A stretch of 64,000 nucleotides of DNA from Acinetobacter sp. BY419 (GCF_019038395.1 NZ_JAGFXZ010000001.1:62001-126000); one strand, 5' to 3'. Positions 37,280-47,880 are shown, numbered from the stretch's first letter. Made by a program: numbers and translations. Notes: generated by a model from the letters alone, not told the origin.

Positions 37280-38029
37280 TTAAAGGTTACGCTGACGGCA
37301 AGCTTCATACAGCGCCATCCCGGTCGCAACACTGACATTCAGACTTTGCAGATTACCCGCCATCGGGATATAAACCGTCTGATCACATTGGTTTTGCGTA
37401 ATCGGGCGTAAACCGGTATCTTCCGCACCCATCACGATACAGACGCCAGTACCGGTGAAATCAAAATCCTGAATCGGCATGGCTTTTTCGTCCAGCATGG
37501 TTCCCACCACCTGAACATTAAATTCATCTTTGATTTGACCCAAGGTACGGGCCAAATTGGTCACTTGAATGAACTTGACTTTTTCTGCACCGCCGGCAGC
37601 CACTTTACGTGCTGTTGGCGTCAAACTGGCAGAACGGTCACGTGGCACAATCACGGCTTCCACGCCCATCGCAGCCGCTGTACGGATACAGGCACCGAGA
37701 TTATGCGGATCGGTCACTTGATCCAGCGCCAATAACAGCGCTTTAGGATTTGCATTGAGCAAGTCTTCCAGATCTTGTTCGTTCAAGACTGGATGCGCAC
37801 GTACCGCCGCCACCACACCTTGATGAAAAGGCTGTCCAGCAAGCTTTTCCAGTTTATCGCGGCTGGCTTGCTGCACACTGATGCCAAACGGTTCAGCCAG
37901 TTCCAGTACACGTTTTAAACGCTGATCATCGCGTCCTTTGAGAGTGAATAATGTCAAGACACGTTCAGGCTCAAGCTCTAACAATGACTCCACTGAATGT
38001 ACGCCATAAAAATATTCAGGTTTTGCCAT
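37280..38029 (-). CDS. rlmB: RlmB, 23S rRNA (guanosine(2251)-2'-O)-methyltransferase
   Basis: SPOUT methyltransferase modifying G2251 in the peptidyl transferase region. 249 residues. An N-terminal L30e-like substrate domain (about 1-80) is followed by the knotted SPOUT domain with NLGACIRTAAAMG (about 127-139), IVMGAEDTGL and IPMAGNLQSLNVSVA, the three family motifs. Start ATG 38029, AGAGGTCGTTC upstream. Next gene is the EamA transporter with no gap. Confidence 0.95.
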   Translation of the reverse strand: MAKPEYFYGVHSVESLLELEPERVLTLFTLKGRDDQRLKRVLELAEPFGISVQQASRDKLEKLAGQPFHQGVVAAVRAHPVLNEQDLEDLLNANPKALLLALDQVTDPHNLGACIRTAAAMGVEAVIVPRDRSASLTPTARKVAAGGAEKVKFIQVTNLARTLGQIKDEFNVQVVGTMLDEKAMPIQDFDFTGTGVCIVMGAEDTGLRPITQNQCDQTVYIPMAGNLQSLNVSVATGMALYEACRQRNL

Positions 38030-38062
38030 GAACGACCTCTAAATTAAATTTATATATAAAAG

Positions 38063-38097
38063 AAAAATCCCGTAAAGCTGACTTCACAGGATTTCTA
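38063..38097 (-). terminator. Terminator after ppnP
   Basis: On the minus strand AAATCCTGTGAAG pairs with CTTTACGGGATTT (G-T wobbles), ending in TTTCTTTT. Lies 70-100 bases after the ppnP stop. Confidence 0.6.
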
Positions 38098-38166
38098 TAG
38101 AATGATTAGTTTAACCGATTCGCACTGAAATTTCTTGCCCGGTTTGCACTGATCTTGAATCTGGAC

Positions 38167-38490
38167 TTAACCTTCAAAATGGCAGACATAGTCCAGCACA
38201 TCATCGGTTTCAATTTTGAAACGACTATTACCAGGCACATAGAAGGACTGGCCTGCACGGAACAGCTCACTTTCTTCACTCTCCCCGATCTGAACACGAC
38301 ATTCACCTGACACAATTTCCATGCGTTCAGGAACATGCGTTTCAAAGGTCAAGGCATTTTCTGATGGCAAGATCACACCCAAGGTTTTTTTGGTGCCATC
38401 CTCAAATTGTACAATGTGGCTAATACACAACCCGCCGAAATATACATTAGATTTTTTAAGTACAGATACATGATCAAACTGAGCTGACAT
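38167..38490 (-). CDS. ppnP: PpnP, pyrimidine/purine nucleoside phosphorylase
   Basis: Small cupin enzyme (formerly DUF1255/YaiE) cleaving nucleosides with phosphate to base and ribose 1-phosphate. 107 residues. GGLCISHIVQFEDGTKKTLG and VISGECRV-like stretches match the family; FYVPGNSRF is the second cupin motif. ATG 38490. Monocistronic with its own terminator. Confidence 0.93.
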   Translation of the reverse strand: MSAQFDHVSVLKKSNVYFGGLCISHIVQFEDGTKKTLGVILPSENALTFETHVPERMEIVSGECRVQIGESEESELFRAGQSFYVPGNSRFKIETDDVLDYVCHFEG

Positions 38491-38932
38491 GCGATTTCTC
38501 CAGATAAAGCATATTGTAATATTTTGATTGCTGTAGTTTAAATGTGCACCCTCAACTAATCAATCGAAGTTTGTCGGCGTCGATAAAATATTCTGTATCG
38601 CCTGAATCCCTGCGATACAAAGCCTGTTCTGGCCTGTATTTTGCTGGTATATAGGCTTAAAGTTTCTATTTGCACATACTGTTGTGAATCAGGCTTAATC
38701 GGGTCATTAATTTAGAGATTGCGGATGTCAAAAATATGAAAATCGGCAGTGAATGAATCTACTCCCAGGTCAGCTTCTTGCGAAAATACAGTGAAATAAG
38801 CATATATGAATCGCTAAAATTTAAGATAGAATGAAATTGATTCGTCCTGATTTATAATAATCACAGCCATGTTGTGACCCCAATCCAACATCCGGCTATT
38901 TCAATCAAACTTTTCGCAGCCCGGATGCGTTT
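38491..38932. other. Divergent intergenic region, ppnP / recN
   Basis: 442 bases without a recognisable gene. TGTATCGC (38594-38601) and GCGATACA (38612-38619) are a perfect 8-bp inverted repeat with a 10-base loop, about 105-130 bases from the ppnP start. A TATAAT (38853-38858) lies 75 bases upstream of recN but lacks a good -35. No LexA or UmuDAb site could be called by eye. Confidence 0.45.
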
Positions 38933-40594
38933 ATGCTGACACATTTAACTCTGATCAATTTTGCTTTAGCTGAGCATCTTGCTATTGATATTGATAAAGG
39001 TTTTAACGTTTTAACCGGCGAAACCGGTGCAGGTAAATCCCTCTTACTGGATGCCTTGTCTGCCTGTCTGGGTGAGCGAACCGATACCAATTATGTGCGT
39101 TATGGCACAGAAAAAGCTGATGTCACCGCCAGTTTCAGCTATCAGGAACATAGTCCTGAAGCAGCCTGGTTAAAAGAACATGAGCTGGATGATGAATCCG
39201 GAGAAATCCATTTACGCCGGGTGATTTTTGCCACCGGTCGCAGCAAGGCCTGGATCAATGGACGTCCGAGCAGCCTGTCTGAACTCAAAGAAATTGGCCG
39301 TTTACTGGTACAACTCTATAGCCAACATAGTCAGCAACAATTATTAGAACCGCCTTATCCGAAGCACTGGCTGGACCGTTATTATCATTTTTATGCTCCG
39401 GCGCAAGCAGTACGTGATGCCTATAGCTCCTGGCAAAAAAATATCCGCCAGCATCAGGCAGCACTGGATGCTCAAGCAACGCGCAAGCAGCGCCTGGAAA
39501 CGCTTGAGCTGCAACTGGAAGAACTGGAAGAGATTGTTCAGACCGATTATCCTGAAATTGAACAGGAATTTGACCGGCTTTCGCATCATGAAGCCATTAT
39601 GCAGGACTGTGTTTATAGCCTGAATGTACTAGACGAAGCTGAACAGAATATTACTCAGGAACTGGCATCAATTATGCGTCGGGTCGAATCACATGCCGGA
39701 CGTAGTGAGCAGCTCTCCGGGATTTATACTTCCCTGCTGAATGCACAAAGCGAACTTGAAGATGCTGCATCGAATTTACGTCAGTTTATGGATCGTCAGA
39801 GTTTTGACCCGGAACGCATAGAAGTGCTGAATTCAACGCTGGAAATCTTCCATCGTCTGGCACGAAAATATCGTACCCAACCGGAATTACTCAAAGAAGA
39901 GTATGAGGCTTGGCAAACCGAATTAGAACAGCTTCATCAACTGGAAGATCCGGAAACGCTAGCCGAACAGGTGGCTGTCTCCTATCAGGAATTTCTGGAT
40001 AAAGCCCAACATCTGGATCAGATTCGCCGTGAAGCTGCAGTACCTTTGGCCAAGCAGCTGACCGAACAGGTCAAACAACTGGCCCTGCCTGAAGCCCATT
40101 TTGAGTTTAAGTTTGAACCTTTGGAACAGCCATCGAGTGAAGGCCTGAGTTTTATTCAGTTATTGTTTACTGCCAATAAAGGTATTCCGGCACAACCACT
40201 GGCTCGGGTGGCATCAGGTGGGGAACTGTCCCGTATTGCACTGGTCATGCAGGTGATGAATGCGGAAAAAACCGAAGCCGAAGTGCTGGTCTTTGACGAA
40301 ATTGATGTCGGAATCAGTGGCGGTACCGCAGAAATTGTCGGGCGTTTACTGGCCGATCTGGCCCAACATGTACAGATTCTGTGTATTACCCATCAGGCAC
40401 AGGTAGCAGCACAGTCCGATCAGCATCTGCTGGTGAAAAAACAGCAGACTGATCCTGCCAGCAGCACGATTATCAACCTCAAAGAAAACGAAATTATTCA
40501 AGAACTAGCCAGAATGACAGGTGGTGTGGAGATTAGTGAAACGACTTTGCAGCATGCCCGCCAGTTACGCCAGCTTAAATTTCAGCAGACTTGA
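38933..40594 (+). CDS. recN: RecN, DNA double-strand break repair ATPase
   Basis: SMC-like ATPase that gathers broken ends for RecA-dependent repair. 553 residues. The N-terminal Walker A TGETGAGKSLLLDAL is near residues 29-43; two antiparallel coiled-coil arms (about 155-225 and 270-370) flank the middle; the C-terminal signature ASGGELSRIALVMQ (near 425) and Walker B VFDEIDVGISGG (near 452) complete the head. In many bacteria it is SOS-induced; see the intergenic region for the lack of a clear site. Ends 114 bases before yqgE. Confidence 0.96.
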   Translation: MLTHLTLINFALAEHLAIDIDKGFNVLTGETGAGKSLLLDALSACLGERTDTNYVRYGTEKADVTASFSYQEHSPEAAWLKEHELDDESGEIHLRRVIFATGRSKAWINGRPSSLSELKEIGRLLVQLYSQHSQQQLLEPPYPKHWLDRYYHFYAPAQAVRDAYSSWQKNIRQHQAALDAQATRKQRLETLELQLEELEEIVQTDYPEIEQEFDRLSHHEAIMQDCVYSLNVLDEAEQNITQELASIMRRVESHAGRSEQLSGIYTSLLNAQSELEDAASNLRQFMDRQSFDPERIEVLNSTLEIFHRLARKYRTQPELLKEEYEAWQTELEQLHQLEDPETLAEQVAVSYQEFLDKAQHLDQIRREAAVPLAKQLTEQVKQLALPEAHFEFKFEPLEQPSSEGLSFIQLLFTANKGIPAQPLARVASGGELSRIALVMQVMNAEKTEAEVLVFDEIDVGISGGTAEIVGRLLADLAQHVQILCITHQAQVAAQSDQHLLVKKQQTDPASSTIINLKENEIIQELARMTGGVEISETTLQHARQLRQLKFQQT

Positions 40595-40708
40595 ATATTT
40601 ACAATCTGGACAAATAAAATTTGGTGAATCCGAGAAGCTCTAGTAACGTAGCAATCAGGATCATAGGATTTCTCTGCGAAGAAATTAATTTTAAGGAGAA
40701 CTGCTCAG

Positions 40709-41263
40709 GTGACCAAACAGTTTCTGACACATCGTTGTCTGATTGCACCACCGCATGCGCATGATGATTTTTTTGCCCAGACGGTCATTTATCTCGCGCG
40801 GCATGATGAAGATGGGGCGCAAGGCATCATTATCAATCGACCTACCGGCATTCAAATTAAAGAATTGCTGAATGATCTTGATATTGAAGCAGACAATGTC
40901 AATCCGCATGAAGTATTGCAAGGTGGTCCATTACGCCCTGAGGCCGGCTTTGTCCTGCATACCGGTCAGCCGACCTGGCATTCGTCTATTGCCGTAGGCG
41001 AGAATGTCTGTATTACCACATCGAAAGATATTCTGGATGCCATTGCGCATAATGAAGGCGTTGGTCGCTATCAGATTGCACTGGGCTATGCCAGCTGGGG
41101 CAAACACCAGCTGGAAGAGGAAATTGCCCGCGGTGACTGGCTGATTTGTGATTCTGATATGGATCTGATTTTTAATTTACCTTATGACGACCGTTGGGAT
41201 GCTGCCTATAAAAAGATGGGTGTAGACCGCAACTGGTTATCTTCCGAGATTGGACATGCCTGA
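40709..41263 (+). CDS. yqgE: YqgE/AlgH family protein
   Basis: 184-residue cytoplasmic protein of the DUF179 family. Start is GTG 40709 with AAGGAG (40693-40698) upstream. [24 protein letters not shown] and [13 protein letters not shown] are the hallmark stretches. Biochemical role not established. It overlaps the next gene, ruvX, as in E. coli and Pseudomonas, and the pair is usually cotranscribed. A 6-bp hairpin (40668-40685) precedes its ribosome site. Confidence 0.93.
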   Translation: MTKQFLTHRCLIAPPHAHDDFFAQTVIYLARHDEDGAQGIIINRPTGIQIKELLNDLDIEADNVNPHEVLQGGPLRPEAGFVLHTGQPTWHSSIAVGENVCITTSKDILDAIAHNEGVGRYQIALGYASWGKHQLEEEIARGDWLICDSDMDLIFNLPYDDRWDAAYKKMGVDRNWLSSEIGHA

Positions 41264-41699
41264 TGTAAACACGCCACAAACCATTATGGCGTTTGATTTT
41301 GGTACACAAAAAATGGGAATATCGGTCGGACAATCCCTGATTGCAAGTGCCAGTCCCCTGCCTTTATTTCCAATGAAAGATGGCATTCCCAACTGGAATG
41401 AACTGCTTAAAATAGTGAAAAACCATCAACCGAATTTATTTCTGGTCGGTTTGCCGCTAAATATGGATGACAGTGAATCGGAGCTTTCGACACGCGCACG
41501 TAAATTTGCACGCCGTTTACGTCACCAGACCAATATTGAAACCTTGATGGTGGATGAGCGTCTGACTACCCGTGAAGCACGAGATGAACTGGATCGTTAC
41601 CAGGCTCAAGGTCGTGGTAAAAAGTTGTCTGCGGATAGTATTGCGGCTGCCCTATTGATCGAAAGCTGGTATCGTCATCCTGCCGGAATTACGCCTTAA
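41256..41699 (+). CDS. ruvX: RuvX (YqgF), Holliday junction resolvase-like nuclease
   Basis: RNase H-fold protein involved in pre-16S rRNA 5' processing. 147 residues from ATG 41256 (a TTG at 41250 is also in frame). [15 protein letters not shown] near residue 12 carries the first catalytic Asp; VGLPLNMD and [10 protein letters not shown] bring the further acidic residues. Overlaps yqgE by 8 bases. Followed by a terminator. Confidence 0.94.
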   Translation: MPDVNTPQTIMAFDFGTQKMGISVGQSLIASASPLPLFPMKDGIPNWNELLKIVKNHQPNLFLVGLPLNMDDSESELSTRARKFARRLRHQTNIETLMVDERLTTREARDELDRYQAQGRGKKLSADSIAAALLIESWYRHPAGITP

Positions 41700-41722
41700 T
41701 CTGCTTGTAAAATTTTAGAATC

Positions 41723-41748
41723 AGCATCCTTTTGGGTGCTTTTTTTTA
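41723..41748 (+). terminator. Terminator of yqgE-ruvX
   Basis: AGCATCC and GGGTGCT (one G-T pair) around TTTT, then eight T. Confidence 0.8.
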
Positions 41749-41766
41749 TGGGGGGATAAATGTTTT

Positions 41767-42387
41767 TTAAGGATAAAAATAACGAAAGGTCAGGTTGATT
41801 CTTGGTGTCAATACTTTGCTGGTTTTACCGATATTGTGCTTCCAGTGCTGCTGGGTCTGGCCGCGCATCACAATCAGTTGCCCACTCTGTAACAGTAAAT
41901 CGACTTTATCATTGTGAATTTTATGCTTAAAACTCATTTTACGGGTCGCGCCCAGACTGAGAGAAGCAATGACATTTTCCCGAGAGGTTCCTGTATATAA
42001 AGCAGGCTCATCATCACTATGCCAGCCCAGACCTTGCGAACCATCTTCATATAAATTGGCCAGACAGGAATTAAATGGGTGCCCCACCAGAATTTCAATA
42101 TGTTGCTTTAAACGAAATAATCCGGGGGTCCACACCTGAGCTTGCTTGAGCGTCCCAGAATAACGATACTGATAATGCTCATCGCCATACCAGACCACCT
42201 TGCGTGCGGTGACATAGTGCTTGCCAAACAACCGCACTTCATCATGTTGCCAAGCCAACTGGCTAAGAAAATATTGCAGATACTGTTGGCTTTGCGCCTG
42301 ATCCAGAATCAGGCCATAGTCCTCCACCACCCCATCGAAAGGTAATACATTCGCATCAGGTTGTGGCTTAAATAAATCTAAAGTCAT
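41767..42387 (-). CDS. AlkB-like 2-oxoglutarate/Fe(II) dioxygenase
   Basis: Probable direct-reversal repair enzyme for alkylated bases. 206 residues from ATG 42387; a GTG at 42429 gives a 14-residue extension I do not favour. The iron triad is His-x-Asp in GWHSDDEP and a distal His in WKHNI; the 2-oxoglutarate Arg is in PRINLTFR. LANLYEDGSQGLGWHSDD is typical of the AlkB-type (ALKBH2/3-like) family. No ada or alkA is adjacent, so regulation is unknown. Confidence 0.85.
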   Translation of the reverse strand: MTLDLFKPQPDANVLPFDGVVEDYGLILDQAQSQQYLQYFLSQLAWQHDEVRLFGKHYVTARKVVWYGDEHYQYRYSGTLKQAQVWTPGLFRLKQHIEILVGHPFNSCLANLYEDGSQGLGWHSDDEPALYTGTSRENVIASLSLGATRKMSFKHKIHNDKVDLLLQSGQLIVMRGQTQQHWKHNIGKTSKVLTPRINLTFRYFYP

Positions 42388-42537
42388 CTCAATTAGACCC
42401 GGTATCTTACTAAAAATACTGACATTCACTCCGGATAATTACAACCGGATTTCACAAATGACTACAACGTTTGCTCTTGTAGCTTGCACTATTCCTACCT
42501 AAACTGAATTTAACTTTCACAATAAAAATAATACTTT

Positions 42538-44340
42538 ATGAACTTATGGCAGCTGTTTCAGAAACTTCGCCCTTTTGTTCAGCCTTATCGGGTGCTGGTC
42601 ATTGCCACGCTGATTTTGACCCTGATCGGCTCCTTTACCGCACAGGTCAATGCCCTTACCTTGCAATACGCTGTCGATAGCATCAATTCCCTGCTAGAAA
42701 AAGGTCAGGGACTGGAGCAAGGCTGGCATATTCTGATGACGATTTCAGTGATCTTGCTGGGTAAGGAAATTATTAACGCCTTTGTTCAGTTCGGGCAAAA
42801 GTTCTACGGAGAAAAGCTACGGATTTTTGTCTCTCAGGATTTGGCTCAAGGGATTATTGAAAAGTTCTTAAAGTATCGTCTGGAATTTTTTAATCAGGAA
42901 AACAATCAGGCCGGAAAATTACAGACCCGTATAGATCGTGGCATCGGTTCGCTCACCCGTCTGGTACAAATCTTCTTTATTGATATTTTACCGTTATTTA
43001 CCAGCGCGATTGTAGCCCTTGGACTGATGTACTATGCCAATATTTATGTCGGTCTGGTGGCCACTGCCATTGTTCCAATCTATTTCTGGCTGACCTACAA
43101 ACAGGCACAAAAACTGGGAGGCTGGCGCCGTAGTCTAAGAGATGGCCGCGAGAAAAAGAGTCAGGGCATTCTCAGCATTATTAATTCGATTACCGTGATC
43201 AAGTCCTTTAACCGGGAATCGATTGAATCGGAAAAGCAATTAGGATTGCAACGCGAACTGACTGATAACCAGATGAAAACCCGTCAGACCAGTTTCCTGT
43301 TTGATGGTCTGAAAACTTTCGTGGAACAGATCGGGGTGGTGCTGATCATTATTTTGACTTCCTACTTTGTGCTGGATGGCCAGATGAGTATCGGCATGAT
43401 CATGTTTCATGTACTGCTATTTAATAATGTCTCCGCTCCGATTCGCTCCCTGCACCGGATTTATGATGAAGTAAATGATGCCATGATCTACTCGGAAAGC
43501 TTCTTTCAAATTCTGGAAGCCGATGATGAAATTGAACAAAGCGGGCAGCAAAAACCGCCGGTTCAAGGTAAATTTGAACTTAAGGGCGTGAATTTTTATT
43601 ATCCGAATGGCCATCATGCCTTGAAAGATATTGATATGGAAATTCGCCCCAACAAGATTACAGCGCTGGTGGGCTTATCGGGTGCAGGAAAATCCACCCT
43701 GATCAGCCTGCTGGATAAATTTTATGAACCACAGCAAGGCCAGATCAAACTGGATGGCATTGATCTGAAAGACTATGATACCCAGTATCTGCGTGATCAT
43801 ATTGGGCTGGTCTTGCAGAAAAATCATATTTTTCAGGGTACGATCTTTGACAATATCCGCTATGGTAAAACCACAGCTTCGATGGAAGATGTAATTGAAG
43901 CGGCACAAAAAGCCTCGATTCATGAGCAGATTTTACAGTTACCGGATGGCTATGATAGCGATGCATTAATGCTGTCTGGTGGCCAGCAGCAACGTATCGC
44001 CTTGGCACGAATGTTCCTGAAAAACCCGCCAATTATTTTTCTGGATGAACCGACGGCGAGCCTGGATGCGATTGCTACCGAGCAGATCAAACAGAGTCTG
44101 GACCAGATCAAGCAAGGCCGTACCGTAATCATCATTTCACATAGCCTGTCACAGATTATTGATGCGGATTATACCTATGTGATGAAAGAAGGAATGATTG
44201 CCGAACATGGTGAGCACGATCAGCTTTATCATCAGCAAGGTGTGTATAAAGAAATCTTTGATGCAATGGCCAAAAGTCTGAATATTGAAAAAATTGCCAA
44301 AACTTTTGAAGATGATGCTGAAGAAGAAACCCATAGTTAG
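42538..44340 (+). CDS. ABC exporter, permease fused to ATPase
   Basis: Half-transporter of 600 residues: a six-helix ABC membrane domain (about 15-325) and a nucleotide-binding domain (about 350-580). Walker A is [10 protein letters not shown] (near 379-388), signature [14 protein letters not shown] (near 480), Walker [13 protein letters not shown] and switch His in IISHSL. It belongs to the exporter branch of MsbA/HlyB-like proteins and must dimerise to work. Substrate unknown. The stand-alone gene, divergent from the AlkB-like gene, shares a terminator with convergent phoU. Confidence 0.9.
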   Translation: MNLWQLFQKLRPFVQPYRVLVIATLILTLIGSFTAQVNALTLQYAVDSINSLLEKGQGLEQGWHILMTISVILLGKEIINAFVQFGQKFYGEKLRIFVSQDLAQGIIEKFLKYRLEFFNQENNQAGKLQTRIDRGIGSLTRLVQIFFIDILPLFTSAIVALGLMYYANIYVGLVATAIVPIYFWLTYKQAQKLGGWRRSLRDGREKKSQGILSIINSITVIKSFNRESIESEKQLGLQRELTDNQMKTRQTSFLFDGLKTFVEQIGVVLIIILTSYFVLDGQMSIGMIMFHVLLFNNVSAPIRSLHRIYDEVNDAMIYSESFFQILEADDEIEQSGQQKPPVQGKFELKGVNFYYPNGHHALKDIDMEIRPNKITALVGLSGAGKSTLISLLDKFYEPQQGQIKLDGIDLKDYDTQYLRDHIGLVLQKNHIFQGTIFDNIRYGKTTASMEDVIEAAQKASIHEQILQLPDGYDSDALMLSGGQQQRIALARMFLKNPPIIFLDEPTASLDAIATEQIKQSLDQIKQGRTVIIISHSLSQIIDADYTYVMKEGMIAEHGEHDQLYHQQGVYKEIFDAMAKSLNIEKIAKTFEDDAEEETHS

Positions 44341-44352
44341 GTTTCTTCTGTC

Positions 44353-44387
44353 AAATAAAAAACCTCCGAGCCGGAGGTTTTTTATTT
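44353..44387. terminator. Bidirectional terminator, ABC exporter / phoU
   Basis: A perfect 16-bp inverted repeat centred on AGC; the GC core CCTCCG/CGGAGG is flanked by A and T runs. Confidence 0.92.
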
Positions 44388-44400
44388 GAATTCAGCTCAC

Positions 44401-45120
44401 TTAACGCTGAACTCTTTGTTCAATTTCTTCGACGCTGGTATGACGCACATCAAAACCCTTGACGATATAGATCACCTGTTCTGAAATATTCCGGGCATGA
44501 TCGCCAATTCGTTCTAGCGAACGCAATACCCACAAGACATTGATGACACGGCTAATATGCCGCGGATCTTCAATCATATAGGTCATGAGGGTACGTGTTG
44601 CTGACTGGTATTCACGGTCGATATCCGCATCGGCCAGCATCACCTTCAAGGCCTGATCTACATCCAGACGCGCAAAAGCATCCAGCGCATCATGAATCAT
44701 CACTCGAACCTGATTGCCGATATGCCGTGTTTCCATATAACCGCGCGGCGAGCTACCTTCTTCACACAGGCTTTGTGCAATCCGGCCTATTTTAGAAGCT
44801 TCATCACCAATACGTTCAAGATCCGTATTGGCCTTGGACATGGCGATCACCATCCGTAAATCAATCGCAGCAGGATGACGGCGCGCCAGAATCAGGGTCA
44901 GCGCTTCATCAATTTCTCGCTCCATCTGATTGACGACATTGTCCTGAAACTGTACATCTATCGCCATTGAGACATCTGTGTCCAATAAGGCATGAATGGC
45001 CTTGGCCACCTGCTGCTCCACCAGTCCGCCCATCGTCATGAATTTGGTATTGACGTCCTGCAATTCTTCATTAAATTGTGAAGAAATGTGATGACTTAAT
45101 ACATGATTATTTGGACACAA
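44401..45120 (-). CDS. phoU: PhoU, phosphate signalling regulator
   Basis: Cytoplasmic regulator linking the Pst phosphate transporter to PhoR/PhoB. 239 residues, all-helical, two three-helix bundle repeats with the metal-binding motifs (ERIGDEASKIGR near 100; ERIGDHARNISE near 205). The start is TTG 45120 with AGGAG nine bases upstream; no ATG fits the family N-terminus. It is not beside pst genes here, as in E. coli, so it stands alone. Confidence 0.94.
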   Translation of the reverse strand: MCPNNHVLSHHISSQFNEELQDVNTKFMTMGGLVEQQVAKAIHALLDTDVSMAIDVQFQDNVVNQMEREIDEALTLILARRHPAAIDLRMVIAMSKANTDLERIGDEASKIGRIAQSLCEEGSSPRGYMETRHIGNQVRVMIHDALDAFARLDVDQALKVMLADADIDREYQSATRTLMTYMIEDPRHISRVINVLWVLRSLERIGDHARNISEQVIYIVKGFDVRHTSVEEIEQRVQR

Positions 45121-45210
45121 GGAAAGCTACTCCTGAACAATATGGGCAATGATCATTAATAAATCATATTAAAGCATATCTATGATGAAAGTTTGATGAC
45201 AATAGCCGCA

Positions 45211-46557
45211 TCATAGAGGCTGAGACGAATCATATTCAATCAGCCAGGCATTCAGTTCTGCCAGTTCCTTTTCAGTCAACTGTCCGACCGAGGCCTGCAA
45301 TTGCAGTACATGCAGCAGATAGTCATATTTGGCATTCAGATAATCGGTCTTGGCAGAAAAGGCATTACGCTGGGCCAGCAACACATCGACCATGGTCTTT
45401 AAGCCTTCCTGATATTGTGCTCTGGACGCTTGCGAGACAACTTCCGAAGACTCCATCGCAGCTTTACGCGCATTCAGTTTAGCCTGATCGGTTTCTACCT
45501 GCATAAAGGACTGCTTTACATCAGTACTGGCTTTACGGATCGCGGCATCCAGCTGAGCTTCACTTCTTTTTACATTCACGCCAGCCTGACGAATACTTTT
45601 TTGGGTGCGGCCACCTGTATATAAATTCCAGTTCACTTCAACGCCGATCTGGTCAAAATCGCCATTGCTGGACATAATCGTTTCCGGTGTCTGTTTGAGA
45701 TAGCCATAGGTGCCCACGGCTTCGACCTGAGGATAGAGCGCGGCCTGCTCAACCCGTTTGGCATCTTCAGAATATCGCTTTTGCAGACGTGCCTGCAGAA
45801 TTTCCAGATTCTGGTTTTGTGCCAGATCTAGCCAGGACTGCATATCGTTCGGAATCGGCTTCTGGAACTTAAAGTCATCGCGGAGTACTGCCAGATTTTC
45901 CCGATAAGGCCCAATCAGCTGAGCCAGCTGTTCCTGGGCTAGAACCAGCTGAACCTGGGTTGAAATCCGGTTGGCCTGAGCACTTTGATACTGGGCATTG
46001 GCCTCACTCACATCACTGCGTGCGACCAGACCTTCTTTCAGTTTGGCATTCATCATTCGTAGCTGCTCGGATAAAGCCTGTTCTTCCTGCAAATAGGCTG
46101 TAGTCAAAGACTGCTGACGCAAGACATTAAAGTAGGCTTCAGCCACCTGCAAAATATGCTGCTGTTTTTGCAGCTGTAAATTTAATTCACTCAGTTCGAC
46201 CGAGGTTTTGACCTGTTTATAGCCTTGCCAGGCATCCCAGCGGAATAAAGGCTGGCGTGCTGTTAGAGCCAGCTGACGAGTGGTGGTACTGGAGGTCACC
46301 AAGCTGGAAAATTGTGGATCGGCAGGTGTATCAGTAGACTGGTTTTTACGGGTCACATTTCCTGACAGTGTAATCGTAGGCAGTAAATTCCCGCTGGCAA
46401 TTCCCAGATTGAGCTGATCTGCCTCATACTGCAACACATTCGCCTGCCAGTTCGGATCATTCTGCTGGGCACGTGCATAGGCTTCTTGCAAATCCAGGGC
46501 AAAAATAGCCGGACTGCTCGCCAATAAACAGAGCATGACACTGAATTTTAGTTTCAT
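45211..46557 (-). CDS. tolC: TolC-family outer membrane channel
   Basis: 448 residues with a signal peptide ending near FALDL (about residue 20). The mature protein carries two OEP repeats of coiled-coil helices with the periodic GLVARSDVSEA and ARSQYQEGLKTMVDVLLAQ-like stretches. It forms a trimeric outer-membrane duct for type I secretion or efflux. No inner-membrane partner gene is adjacent on this strand (the ABC exporter at 42.5 kb runs the other way). The exact partner is unknown. Confidence 0.88.
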   Translation of the reverse strand: MKLKFSVMLCLLASSPAIFALDLQEAYARAQQNDPNWQANVLQYEADQLNLGIASGNLLPTITLSGNVTRKNQSTDTPADPQFSSLVTSSTTTRQLALTARQPLFRWDAWQGYKQVKTSVELSELNLQLQKQQHILQVAEAYFNVLRQQSLTTAYLQEEQALSEQLRMMNAKLKEGLVARSDVSEANAQYQSAQANRISTQVQLVLAQEQLAQLIGPYRENLAVLRDDFKFQKPIPNDMQSWLDLAQNQNLEILQARLQKRYSEDAKRVEQAALYPQVEAVGTYGYLKQTPETIMSSNGDFDQIGVEVNWNLYTGGRTQKSIRQAGVNVKRSEAQLDAAIRKASTDVKQSFMQVETDQAKLNARKAAMESSEVVSQASRAQYQEGLKTMVDVLLAQRNAFSAKTDYLNAKYDYLLHVLQLQASVGQLTEKELAELNAWLIEYDSSQPL

Positions 46558-46848
46558 TTTATAGTGTTTACCCCTAACAGCTATTCAGATCAAAAAATTA
46601 CTGGCGCTTTAAGCTAAGCCATACTAAAGATATCTCTTGAATTTTTACGTATGATTTTTATTAATTTTTTAATATAAAAATCAATTTTTATCCATCATTC
46701 CTTTAATTTTCTAGCTCCCCTGCCGGCAATGTAACAAAGCAATTCACAATACTAAACATAGTATTTTAATTTGATCTATACAATATCCTCCAGCAAGGCC
46801 GTTATTTTCTGAATTCACCTATATACAGAGTCCTGAAGCATAGTGTTA

Positions 46849-47880
46849 ATGCCATTCCCGTCGATATTCAAAGCCTGTTTGGTTGCTGGTAGCATGCTGT
46901 TTCTAGGGGGCTGCCAACCGCCCTCTGAACCACAGATCCAGATCGAACCGACTGAGGCGAATCAAAAGCAAAGTCCAGCCAATGACTTTAGCCTCATGTG
47001 CCAGAATATTGAAAAAAACATGTCCCAGATTAATGACCAGCGCACGACTTTTGCGCTGGAACAGGTTAATCAGGATCTTAAAGTCTGCCTGCCGCTGATG
47101 GAGATGGCGGAGCAGAAGCACCTGATGCTGCGTTCTACCGACATGTATCAACGCTTTTTAACGGTGGATCGTACCGAGTTCCAGCAACGTGCCTTTGAGC
47201 AGTATGCACTGGAGATGGCACAGCATCCGACCATTCAGCATGCTCATTTTCAACAGCTCACCTCACGTGACCAGTATCTGTTAAAGCACAAAGGCCAAGC
47301 TTATGTAGAGCTTCTGGATCTGGGGGAACAGGCACTGCATTATCGCCGCAGTCCAGACTATCTGGCTCGTATTTTTGCGCCTTACTTACCGCCTGCAGAA
47401 CAAACCTTTATTATCAGTTTGGCTCAGCAAAATATGGAGCCGGTGCTGATTGAGCAACGTTTGCAGATTGATGCAGCAGAAATTGCAGCACGTAGTCTGC
47501 TTTGGGAAGACTATCTCAAGACCTATCCGAATAGTAGCTACAAGCGTGATGCCCAATACCTGCTGAAGCAATATACCTACTTCCTGTTTAGAGGTACCAA
47601 GCAATCGCCAGTGTCTGAAGATTATCGTGACCGTTATGCCGTCAATACCAGTCATCTGGAAACCATTATCGGTCTGTCGAGCGGTCAGAAATCAACGCTG
47701 TCTACACAGGCACGCCTGTTTCTGGAATTTCTGGACATGGACCCGCAGCAGCGCCAGCAAGCCTTGCCTGCCGATTATAGAAGCCGTTCCGAAGCAGAAC
47801 AGATTCTGTTCTATGCCCAGATCAGTCCGCCCTCACAAAAATATGATAAAGACTGCTTTAAGGATGCGATCTGTATCTAA
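46849..47880 (+). CDS. Lipoprotein of unknown function
   Basis: 343 residues with a type II signal peptide and lipobox LGGC (Cys near 22 from ATG 46849; a GTG at 46843 is also possible). The mature part is largely alpha-helical, with several Gln- and Leu-rich segments that could form TPR-like helices, and it ends with two cysteines (DCFKDAICI). I do not recognise the family. It is monocistronic, located between divergent tolC and the thiC riboswitch; position gives no clear function. Confidence 0.8.
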   Translation: MPFPSIFKACLVAGSMLFLGGCQPPSEPQIQIEPTEANQKQSPANDFSLMCQNIEKNMSQINDQRTTFALEQVNQDLKVCLPLMEMAEQKHLMLRSTDMYQRFLTVDRTEFQQRAFEQYALEMAQHPTIQHAHFQQLTSRDQYLLKHKGQAYVELLDLGEQALHYRRSPDYLARIFAPYLPPAEQTFIISLAQQNMEPVLIEQRLQIDAAEIAARSLLWEDYLKTYPNSSYKRDAQYLLKQYTYFLFRGTKQSPVSEDYRDRYAVNTSHLETIIGLSSGQKSTLSTQARLFLEFLDMDPQQRQQALPADYRSRSEAEQILFYAQISPPSQKYDKDCFKDAICI

